Source: Gibbula magus | Lineage: Eukaryota; Mollusca; Gastropoda; Trochida; Trochidae | Reading direction: 5' to 3' | Length of the DNA stretch: 64,000 nt | Assembly (NCBI GenBank): GCA_936450465.1 | Contig: OW388297.1 | Coordinates: forward strand, 27,050,387 to 27,114,386 | Shown: positions 19,638-30,500 of the stretch, in pieces | Layout of the letters: each line of letters opens with the position of its first letter | Position numbering within the stretch: position 1 is the first letter of the stretch | The notes under the pieces: model-generated | Told to the model about the DNA's origin: nothing | What the model saw: the letters and a program-made list of their open reading frames with translations, nothing else | Databases searched by the model: none | Position numbers and translations under genes: made by a program

Positions 19638-20770
19638 AACTGCGCGGACCGATCGAACAACCACCTCACCGACTGATGAATAGATAACTACACAGACATT
19701 AAATGGATTAACCATGATAACCTGACAACAAGAGATAACATTTGAGACAAATATTATCAAGAAATAACCTATTGATATAGGTATCAAAGATATCAATGAG
19801 TCACTGGTTCACTCCTCTAATGTAATGACACATTGAGGTCATCCTGACAAGATAAAGTAGAATATGTATGTACATAATATAAGATAATAAGACAATAAAT
19901 ACAAAACTATCCGACAAATCAAATAACCTAAATAGGTCAGGTATGCGCAATAACAGCATGAATAATATATGTAATGTTGATTTCAAGACAATATTTGAAA
20001 GATTTTTGAACGGGTAATACTGTTTTGTTGTACATGATGTTGTTGGTAGCTTTAACACTGTTTATTGCCAAATGTGTTTCAGAAATATGTTATAATTCAT
20101 TTTCAATTATTTGATTAAAACCTTTCTCTCCAGGAAACGATTTCAATTATTTCGAAAATATGTTTTAATCAAATTTCCTATTTTGTATTTTGTTCAATTA
20201 TTCATCATACATGTCGAATAACCAGTGTAACTGAATATCACCTGTAGATAAGTGGACTCTGCCTTCAGATAAAGTGTTGATCTAAGGATCACATCGAGTC
20301 AGCACAAATCTCTGATCAGTTACGCTGGGGTGAGATTTTCGAACTGATGTGTAAGATTTCCAACAGGTCTTCACCCTGCTCTGCCTATTGTCCTTTACTG
20401 TTGTTGTTTTTCACCAGTTTATTGGTACTTGTCGTTCTAGCAGCAACTTCCGTACGCAAGGCAAATCACTTGCTAGTCTCCATAAATGGCTGATTTATGC
20501 CTTGAAGCATTTCCACTACTTTTCCGTGTTAAGATAGTGCACCTGAAATGCATAGTGGACTCTGATTTCCTAGCATGGAAACCTAAAGGAAAATCAGCTA
20601 GTTATGGAGACTGACTAGAGTTATGCCTTGCATAGAGAAGTTGTTGAAGCAGTTGTTTGTGCCGTTTTATTTTAAATGAGGATCCGTTTTCTTAATCGGT
20701 GTGCTTCTACTTATTTGGTGACAATAGTGAATGTATTTAGCTTGTCAGGCAGGCAGTATTTCTACACTGG

Positions 20771-20875
20771 CAGTGGCGGATACAGAGGGTGAGGGGTATG
20801 GCAGGTATGGGGAAAAGAATTTTTGACTCCCCCTTTTCCATTGGTGAACCCCCAAAATTCCTGGATCCGCCACTG
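20771..20875. mobile_element. 105-bp hAT-like MITE
   Basis: Inverted ends: CAGTGGCGGATACAG at the left, and at the right the complement of CAGTGGCGGATCCAG. This end wording is common in small hAT-type MITEs. No clean 8-bp duplication is visible (actgg lies on both sides). A decayed relative lies at about 25425-25530. Confidence 0.7.
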
Positions 20876-22078
20876 ACTGGTGAAGGAACCATGACTAGTT
20901 GTATGATAGAGGCGTCTCTTAGACCTTGATTTTTTATTTGTTACATTAAGAGAGCTTTAATTATATCATGCGATATTGAGTTATCATCATTAAGTGATTA
21001 TGTGACTTTAAGTATATTGTCCAAACTTAGTTTCCAGTGTTTCAATATCTTATTCTGAATACCTTGGCTTCTGATTGCATTCCTTGATGAAATGAGCAAT
21101 TGCAAATACTTGCTCACAGATGAATGTTTAGTTAGAGATGATTGTTAACTGGAACTGTATATATAAGTGTTTAGGTTGGTTCAGCTTGAGTTGCCTTGTG
21201 GGAACCTGTGGCAGCTCAGGAAATACATATTTTATCATACTTGATCTTTGTGGAATGAAATCTTATTTTTGATAATTGTATAACTTTGATGGAGATTGTA
21301 AATAAACCTCAAATCCAGGTGTTAGTAGCTTCATCTAGTTCTGCTTTAACATTTTATAAACTATTCTTTTACTTTATCCCCTGTCCTTTCTTTAGCATTT
21401 ATGGTAATTTTTAACTGATTATTCGTTCTGTTGTTGCAAGCTGCTATGTACTGCAATGTTGTAAATCTGTTGCTGTTGGACCGCGTGCCTAGTCACCGCA
21501 CCCCCCTTTGTTGTGGAATGAGATATGGGTTTAGGAGACGAGGCTATGAATAGAGCTGGTGTGTTTTATGTTACATTGTTTTTCATGCCCAATATGAAGT
21601 TTACTACAATGTGATTATCCTTATGCCAAAGAATAAACAAAATCATGAGATCAAAAAATGCCCCTTTGATAGAGAGGCTGGTCTGATAGAGACTATTACA
21701 AAAACAATGGAGAGAAAGGGGGAGATTGAGTTGAAAGGATGTGCAGGGTTTCTTGAGTGAAAGAGAAAGGGGATAGTTGAGTGGTAGATTAAAGGGTTAT
21801 CATTGATTGGGAAAGGTAGCCATGGGCCATTTTACACATTTGATGAAAAAATGGCCCATTAAATTTTGAGATTTTGCTATTGCTACAAAGGGCCCATTTA
21901 ATTTTTTGAAAATGACTAAAAGCCCTAAAAATATCCCATTGTCAAAGGTGTCTTTACCAATCCCTGTGAAAGTTTTAGGGGATAGTTGAGCGGTAGATTA
22001 AAGGGTTATTGGGTTGAAGGTTTTAGGGGATAGTTGAGTGGTAGATTAAAGGGTGAATGAGTTATGGAAAGAGGATAA

Positions 22079-22209
22079 AGGAAAACCAAGATGTATGGAT
22101 AGTCAACTTCTTTATTGCAATGAATGCAGTTTCAGGGTTAGTGTCTACACCAAAACGACGTATTCATTGAATTAAAGAAGCTGACTATCCACACATCTTG
22201 GTTTTCCTT
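22079..22209. repeat. Foldback pair
   Basis: ggaaaaccaagatgtatgga... (22079-22126) is inverted at 22158-22209 (...tccacacatcttggttttcc), with a 30-bp centre. The arms include aacttctttattgcaatgaa, a phrase also seen in Penelope-type repeat ends. RNA of this part could form a long hairpin. Confidence 0.75.
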
Positions 22210-22734
22210 TATCTCTACAACATCTTAAACACCTCTCAAAGAAGAAAAGGGGATAGTTGATAAGTAGCTGAAAGATAAGATGAAAGGAAGGAGTCACAGA
22301 GAACAACCTAAATGGAGTGTCTGTGATGATTAAAAAACAAAAATGGGAGATAATAAGAAAGATTGGGTAGATTTGAAGGTGCAAAATTACAGAAGAAAGG
22401 AGAGATACAGACTGTCACTCTTGCCACTCAGTAGCCAGTACATATAGAGCTCCTGTACGACATTGAACTTTTACACTTCCCTGCAGACCCATTGAGACTA
22501 ATGGGTCGTTTCCCAGGGTAGTTCCACATAATTCACAATATATCACTGTCATATTTATTTGCAACTAATCTTTAATGTTGCTTCTGAAAATAATTATGTC
22601 CTGACTTTGTATATTATCCAATCTTTGTGTATGTATTTATCTGTTTTTGTATTAAAGGTACATTGTTATTAAAAATTTGAATAAAATGCTGACTTTGTTA
22701 TTTATATAAACTCTGGAGACCTCACAGGAGGAAT

Positions 22735-23470
22735 CATTTTTAGCTCATATAAGGCCTGAAAGGCCCGATGGGCTTATGGCATGGCATGGTGTCCGGCGTC
22801 CGTCCATCCGTCCGTAAACTTTTCGCTTTTTCGACTTCTTCTCCAGAACCAATGACCCCACAGAGCTGAAATTTTATGTGCAGACTCCTTTGCCAATGGG
22901 GATTCTAAATTGTAGATTTTTTGACCCCATGACCCCAAATGGGGTCACATCCTTAAAAACCTATTTTCATCTTCTTCTCCAGTTTCAAAAGGTCTAGAGA
23001 GCTGAAAAGATGTGTGCAGACTCCTTGGCCAATGGGGATTCTAAATTGTAGATTTCGTGACCCCATGACCCCAAATGGGGTCACAGGGTCACATCCTTAA
23101 AAACTTGTTTTATCTACTTCTCCAGTTCCAAAGGGTCTAGAGAGCTGAAAAGTTGTGTGCAGACTCCTTGGCCAATGGGGATTCTAAATTGTAGATTTTG
23201 TGACCCCATGACTCCAAATGGACATGAGAGGGATGTTGGTTGTTGATTTTGACTGCTTCTGGAGCAGAAGTCTAAAACCTGAAACTCAGCATCTGTAATA
23301 CCCTCTAACTGAAGTACGGTAGTAGATACACAAGTATCTGTCAAAGATGTGTTTTACAAATTTTGTGGAACCGGTGGGATATGTCATCTTCTGATGACTC
23401 ATGTTTATACTGTATGAAGGCGATCAAACCACAGGCGGGGGTATGTGAGCTGTGCTCACTTTTGCCTTGT
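22735..23470 (+). repeat. Dispersed repeat with about 125-bp tandem units
   Basis: Starts with tagctcatataaggcctgaa and tccgtccatccgtccg, then three related units containing gtgcagactccttggccaat and gaccccatgaccccaaatgg. It ends with gcgggggtatgtgagctgtg. The same tail wording closes the repeat at 32524-33965, so the two belong to one superfamily of mollusc-type repeats. No coding capacity. Confidence 0.75.
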
Positions 23471-23900
23471 TTATGATAAGATTTGGTTGGTGAAAGGGAC
23501 CTCTTCATTTGCGTTTCAGCATAAGAAATTTTCTAGTAATGATGAATTTTTACATGCATACAAATAAATGAAGTTGTTTTTGATTTTGAATTTGGCCATT
23601 CTATGGCAACCATTTTGATTTTATATCACTTGTCCAAGCTATATCTGTGCAACTGATGTCACCATTATCATGTTTTAGTACCCAAATGTTTGAGTTGATG
23701 GTTGATAAATTGCAAATGAATCTGTCACATATTTTACTTTATAATTCTCCTGCTACCACTTTGGTGGAGGTATATGAAATAGTGCTCTGCATGACCGTGC
23801 ATTGATCCAAAATTGTTCCTGGAGTATGACCTGAAAACTATATGCAGCTGTTTAAATGGGTACCTGAACACGGGAAGTACGGACCTATACTATCATACAG
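23471..23900. other. No recognisable content
   Basis: AT-rich intergenic DNA between the dispersed repeat and the SINE. I see no exon, RNA gene or clear repeat. Confidence 0.5.
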
Positions 23901-23904
23901 AATG

Positions 23905-24250
23905 CTTTGTAGCTTAGTGGGGGCATGTTCAGCTTTGAATGAGTGAGTGAGTGAGTTATTGCTTAACGCCGCTTCGGCAGTATTGCAGCCATTAGCGGCG
24001 AAGCTTTGAATGAAGAGGTTTGAATCCCATCAGGGGCTCGGCAAGTTTGTCAGCAGTAAGTGTGCATGCAGTAAGGTTTGGGTGCAACGCTACACTGAAT
24101 TTTAGCGCAGTACCACCCATGTTTCGCTAGTTCCAGCTGATTCTCGCAATGCATAGCCACCATGGTACTGCAGGCTTTCTCCCCGCAATAATACTACCAG
24201 CCGTGATATAAGTGAAATACTCGGCGGCTGTAAACCCCAACTCACCTCAC
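23905..24250 (+). mobile_element. tRNA-derived SINE with nested insertion
   Basis: A pol III A box (tagcttagtggg, about 23910-23921) and B box (ggtttgaatcc, 24018-24028) are present, followed by a tRNA-unrelated body ending aaccccaactcacctcacc. The A and B boxes are pushed apart by a 59-bp insert at 23943-24001, flanked by the direct repeat agctttgaatga (23931-23942 and 24002-24013). Without the insert the box spacing becomes normal for a tRNA head. Confidence 0.75.
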
Positions 24251-24590
24251 CTATAGTTCAGTAGTAACCTATTAGCTGGTGTTTTTCCTTTTTGGGTTCA
24301 AAGCCCAAAATGGTTATTGAAAAGTATTGTTATTCATTGATGTTACTGACTAGATATGTTTTCCAAATTAATAAATGCTTTATGAAGGCAGTCAAACTTC
24401 GGGAGGGTGTATGTGAGCTTTACTAAATCTGTGATTAACAAAATCAATAGGATTATACCTTTTTAAATTTGTTTATTTTGTTAATGTGGGAAAGGTGACC
24501 TTTACATGCATGCAATGCATATGTCATTCCAAGAACCCACATATTTATTATAGGGCAGAGATACACCGCTTAAGAGGTTTATACCCCTAG
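24251..24590. other. 3' flank of SMUG1
   Basis: Between the SINE and the SMUG1 stop codon. A phrase at about 24390 (tcaaacttcgggagggtgta, then tgtgagctttac) resembles the tail of the dispersed repeats. Nothing else is recognised. Confidence 0.4.
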
Positions 24591-27500
24591 TTACTGTTGA
24601 TGGTTGCATGGACCAATCAGAGAACTAGATTCATGAGGTAGGATAGGATTTATAGGGAATATGTCATCTTCTGAAGACTCTTGCTTATCAATAAATTCCA
24701 AGCCTTGCCCACCTATGATATCATGTGGCATATGTATCTTCATATTGCCTCCAGCTATGTCATGTGTTATATCTATCTTTATATTGCCTCCACCTATGAT
24801 GTCCAGCAAATTGAGTTCACGTAATTGACATTTGACCTTCTGTTCCCAGCCCTGATTGGCTGCCGGGTTGATGGGGCTAGGGTGCATCATAGTCTCGAGT
24901 CTGACCGTGCCATCACCTGCCCTCTTCAGTATCCTGTGTGCTCGGTCATATGCGTACTTCCCCACGGCCACTATGGTCCGCACCTTCAACAGTTTCACCA
25001 CTTTGAGAAGAGCTCTGTCACAGATTGAGTTGATCTCCTTGCGTATCTGCGCCTCAATCTGCGGCGGAGTGATGTTCTTACCTGTCACACTCATGAAGGA
25101 CAGTGGGCACATATTATAGACAAAACACTTCAGGAAGAAGTTTTCTGGCGTGCCACACAATCCTTGAAACAGACTCCAGAATCTGGAGCCAGAAACCTGG
25201 AAATGATGTGAAAATGATTCAGTATACTTAATCCATAAAATCCATATATAATCCATATAAAATGCCATATTTGATCTCACTAAATGGTCCAGCATCTATA
25301 AGCTATTCAAAGTAACTTCACAGATAATATACAATAAAGAGCTTATCGAGTTTCCAAACTCAGGACTTTTTTCTCAGGTGCTTGAAATAATTTAGCAATA
25401 AATGTTATATGAGCTTACAGTGTCCAGATGCAGATCCAGAACTTGTCAAAGGGGAGGGGGGAGGGGTGAGGGATGCTTCACCTTTGAGCACTTGGTCCCC
25501 CCCCCCCAGAACTCTGAATCTGCCAATGACATCTTCACCTCTAATACAACACAATTTTGGTTACCTCGGAGCGCGTACACTCGAGTCCTGTTACTTGACG
25601 TTTTGGGTGTTCTGGATCCGGTTTCAGGACGTTGCCAGACAGTTGCATCCAGTCTCTCACCACCTTTGCCTCTCCAAATGGTACCTTTGTCAATAGATTG
25701 TGCATAAAATATATCTCTAATAATAAGCAAAATACTTTTTACTTTTTGCATCATATCAATAAATATTTTTCAATTTTTCAAAACCATGTTTATCTCATCA
25801 AGTAAAGCAGAATTTCCATGGGTGTTGATATTTGATGTCTACTTTATGAGATAAGATTTACATGATAATTATTAATTATTGCGTAAACTATCCCTCTAGA
25901 TTGAGTTGCCTACATCTCCAAGTCTGGAGAGGTTATACAGAGTAAAAAAATAAAATTTTATGTGGTGTGTGTGTGTTGTTCTTTCCCTGAGTTATCTCCC
26001 CTGGCTGAATTATCTTCCCCTGTCAACCGGATGTTTACCTCATTCTATTCGAAGTATGGACTGGGTAGAGGTTCACTGAGTGAGAGAGTACAATTTTTTC
26101 TGTCTTCTTGAGTCTCCCTTTGGGATTTCACTTGAAGAGCTTCTGGTTTCATCCTTGTGTCATTCTGCTTTGGATTTCAAGTGGATTCAACTGGGTGAGA
26201 TCGTTTTTGATTTACCTTGTGTGTGAAAAAATTATCCTTCAACTTTCCCGCCATTTTTCATTCATCCAAGATGTCTGCCAATCAAAACAAGTGTTTAACC
26301 TGTCAGAAGTATTTACATAAGGGGGATCCCCATTCATCATGCTATGCTTGCTTTAAGGATCTACCTTGCTTGTTTGACTCTAGATGTTTGTTGTGTAAAG
26401 ACTTGCCTGATAAACTTTGGATTGAAATGAACCAACTTAGATCTAAGCCTAAGACCCCTAAGAGGAAGAAGGACTCAGATTCGTCTGTTAGCAAGAGATC
26501 GAGATCTGTCACCCCCACTCTTGATAAACCCTCCTCTGAACTATCAGAATTAAAAGCTATGTTAGTGGCTTTAGCTACTTCTGTTTCTTCTATCAAGGAG
26601 ACGAATGAGAAGAAGTTTGAGGAGATAGAGGCCAAGTTGGCAGAGCCGTCGGTAGCAGGCCGCGGTTCTGGTCATCTTGGGACCGTTGGGTCCAGTTCCC
26701 CACCTCCGAAATCCCTGGCCTTGGGCGCAGTGGACAAGGAATGGGGACTGCCTGCCGTTGGTTCGGGCCGCGGGTCGCGCGGGGAGCGCATTAAGACCCA
26801 AAACCCAACCACGGTCATCACCACCCAGCCAGGCGACTCGGTCGGGGACGGTGTCTCAGTCCCTCACGGGACAGGGACTCCCCCGACCAATCCTGGCCTG
26901 GGTGGCGGGGAATCCAACGCTCAGGTCGGAGCACGGGTTTCCCGGGCCAGAGGGGAAGCCACGGTGTCCACGGACGCACGGGCTAACCGTGGCAAGACAA
27001 CTGGGCCGGCTCTTACCGTCACGCGTCCCGTTAGCACGGGCGACACGGACAAAGCCACTCAGTCTGTTAAGCCGCTGGCCGACCGAGGCAGGAGTACTCA
27101 CGTGCCCCAGCAGGTCGATCCCGTTAAGCCAAGCGTTAGCACGTGCGGCACGGGCAACCTAGCTGATGGTGACTGGGACCAAAGCCAGCTACCTAACGGT
27201 GCAGCTGACTTGGTTGATGTCAACAGGCCACCTTTCATACCTATCCTGACTCAGCCTCTACATGTGTCTACCAGTACGGACTCTGTTGATGTGTCAGTCT
27301 TTGATCATGAGGGCCAACTAATTATTAAATCGGATTGTCAAGCTGCCGACTTAGTTCCGGAATGGTCTTTTGTAGACAAGTTGGACTCTGTGCATCACCT
27401 CAAACCGTCAACTATGCCAATTTCCACGGAGCAATTGGAAGTTACTAAACCGGACGAACTTGGGAATTCGGGACTGCTTCCAACCCCTAAGATTCCTAAA

Positions 27501-30500
27501 TTATCTCTGCCTCATTCTACTGTTGTGAAGACAGCTTTTTCGTCAGTAAATGAGAGGATCACTCCCAACCTTCCTTCGCATTTAGCCAAGTCTAAGTCAA
27601 GGTTACCTTATGTTATTCACAACCGATACATGTCTACCGGTCTTCCCGCCTTGGACCAAGAATTTGATAGACTTAACCCTCGACCTGCCAGTGTGAATAC
27701 CAAACCGATGCCTAGGTCTGACATTTTGGAAATGGATGCGAATGCCAGATTTTCCATGGACACTCTCTCGTACATCAACTGGTTCTGTGCTGGTATTAGA
27801 GAGTTACTCCCTCCCAAGTTTGCTTCCTATGAGGGCATTTCTCCAGATACGCTAGTGACCATGAGGGCTGACGACGCCGCGATGGCTCATGGTTTCCTGG
27901 ACAGCATCTTTTTAGCTTCCCAAGATTTAGCAAGTGCATCGGCTAACACGATTGCCAAATCTGTTCTCCACGAAAGGGACTTCCAACTTTCTCGTGTTCG
28001 AGACTTGCCACAAGATGTGAGAGATTCCTTGATGTCTCAGCCAGTGCAATCTCCCACCTTGTTTAATGGAACCTGCATAGAAGCGAGCGCCACGCAGGAG
28101 ACCATGACTACTAAGAGCCTGAACCTTAAACTTTCGCAAGCGCTGTTAAACAAGGGCAAGTTTAACGAATCCCGTAGGGGGAACGGGGGGTCCAGGGCTC
28201 CCCCCAAGCAGTCGTATGCCAAGCCGTCGGCTCCACCAGCGCCTACTAAGAACTACTTTCAAAGTAAAGGGGACAACCGGGACAACCAGCCGGTACCCAA
28301 CAGAGACCAAGCTAGACAACAGCAGACCAGGGGTCAGTCTAGGGGTCGCTTCCACAAGGGTCAACAGCGACGGTGACTCGTCCGTCCCTCCCGTTCTGTC
28401 TCCCCCCTTACGGCCGCTTCCGTCCTCCGACATGATTTTGAATTGCGAGTTCCCCCAACCGACCTCCCCCTCCCCAGTGGGAGGCCGCCTGATGTCATAC
28501 CACCGCAACTGGGGAATTATCACACAGGATCCATGGATTCTTTCGGTGATATCAGAGGGTTATCGTCTCCAGTGGAACTTTGTACCTCCACTTACGGCAA
28601 TTCCACAAGGGAAACGCTTCTTCCTAAAGGGACCCAAACTAGATGCCGCTCTCGTTGCTATAGAGCTACTCTTAGAAAAAGGCGCCGTCACAGAGCTAGA
28701 TCCTTCAGACAGCTCGGAGGGGTTCTACTCACCAGTCTTCCTGGTACCCAAGAAGGACTGCAAAGATATGAGGATGATAATAGACTTAAAAGTGCTCAAC
28801 AAGTCATTTCTCAAAAGGCCACCCAAGTTTATGATGGACTCTCTCAGGGCAATTCGCAAGCTGATTCAGCCTCAGTCTCTGTTTGCAAGCCTGGATTTAA
28901 AAGACGCTTATCTCCATGTTCCGATTCATCAGAGCTCCAGGAAGTTCCTCAGATTCAGTGTGAACGGCCGCCGGTTCCAATTCAAAGTGCTACCGTTTGG
29001 TATTTCCGTCGCCCCCTGGCTATTCACTATGATCATGGCTCCCGTGCTACAGTTTCTGCATCTGAAACAAGTGTTCATTCACGGCTATCTCGACGACTTT
29101 CTACTGCGTCATCAGCTACCAGAGGTATTGAGACTCCACCTAGACTTCGTGGCTCACGTATTCAGCCATTTGGGTTGGGTCATTCATCCAGGAAAATCAG
29201 AACTCACACCTACATATCGCATAAGGTTTCTAGGCGCCATGCTGGACTCCTCTATGTCAATGACCTGGCCAACAGAAGATCGATGGACAGGAGCACAGTC
29301 ATTGATTGCTCAACTAACAGACGGGAAACCCCACACGCTCAGGAAGTGGATGTCTCTAGCGGGCTCTCTTACGTCAATGCAGGACTTTACTCAGAGAGGA
29401 AGGCTGAATCTGAGACACCTTCAGTCCTGGATAAACGAGCATCGGAATCTAGAACTTTCACATTTGATCTCCCCCACTCAACAAGTGCTGTACGAGATAC
29501 AATGGTGGACACTCAGAACACATGTCATGACAGGCTGCCCGTTCGTGTTGCCGACACCAACTCAGACCATTTATACCGACGCCTCCAATCTGGGCTGGGG
29601 TGCTCACTGCAACGACCTTCAAGTCAAGGGCACTTGGACTCAGTTGGAATCACAGTTTCATATCAACCATCTGGAACTTCTAGCAGTGATACGGGCTCTT
29701 ACCCATTGGAGGTTCCTTCTGTCTCACACCAGCGTAGTGGTTGCCACAGACAACTCGACAGTGGTAGCCTATATCAACAAACAAGGGGGCACCAGATCTC
29801 CTTCCCTAATGCAGAGCACAAGAGATCTTTACCACCTAGTCGATTCTCTTCAGATGTCTATTCAAGCGAGACATATTCCGGGCAAGCTGAATTTTCTCGC
29901 GGATTCACTTTCCAGAACGAATCAAGTAGTGTCCTCGGAATGGACTGTGCATCAGAGTGTCATAGATCTCATAGAGGACAGATGGGAACATCCACAGATA
30001 GATCTTTTCGCAACAGCTCTCAACTATCGACTTCCCAAGTACATCAGTCCAGTGCCCGACCCTCAAGCTCTAGCAGTGGATGCTCTATCTTATCCGTGGG
30101 ACAATCTCTTGGCTTATGCCTTCCCTCCGTTCAAGTTAATCCCGGACGTGCTAAGCAAGATCAGGAGACATCAATGTACCCTATTCTTGGTAGCCCCCTT
30201 CTGGCCCAAGAGACCATGGTTCCCGTCGCTTCTGGATCTAGCGTCAGATCCCCCACTACGTCTTCCACTGTGGCCCAATCTTCTGCAACAGCCACTTTGG
30301 CAACCCCACAACGTCAACTTGCAAGCATTCAACCTTCACGTTTGGCGCATATCGAGCAGTCCCTACAGCAGAAAGGGTTCGCCAAGGACACTAGCTCAGC
30401 TATTACCAAATCTATCAGACCATCAACTTCTGCACTATACGACAACAAATGGGATAGATTCCAGCTCTGGAGACGAGAGCACCAGTTATCCCTCGTCCCC

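Larger units (their letters stand above)
19638..22700 (+). other. 3' flank / probable 3' UTR of the TMBIM gene
   Basis: About 3 kb without a coding region. AATAAA signals are at 21301-21306 and 22680-22685, the second followed by an AT-rich stretch; either could end the transcript. Between 21770 and 22070 the phrase ggggatagttgagtggtaga recurs three times. The stretch contains a small inverted-repeat element and a foldback pair, listed separately. Confidence 0.5.

Noticed and set aside
23905..24030. A true tRNA gene
   Set aside because: A and B boxes are present, but the cloverleaf arms do not pair well and an insertion splits it; a SINE head is the better reading.
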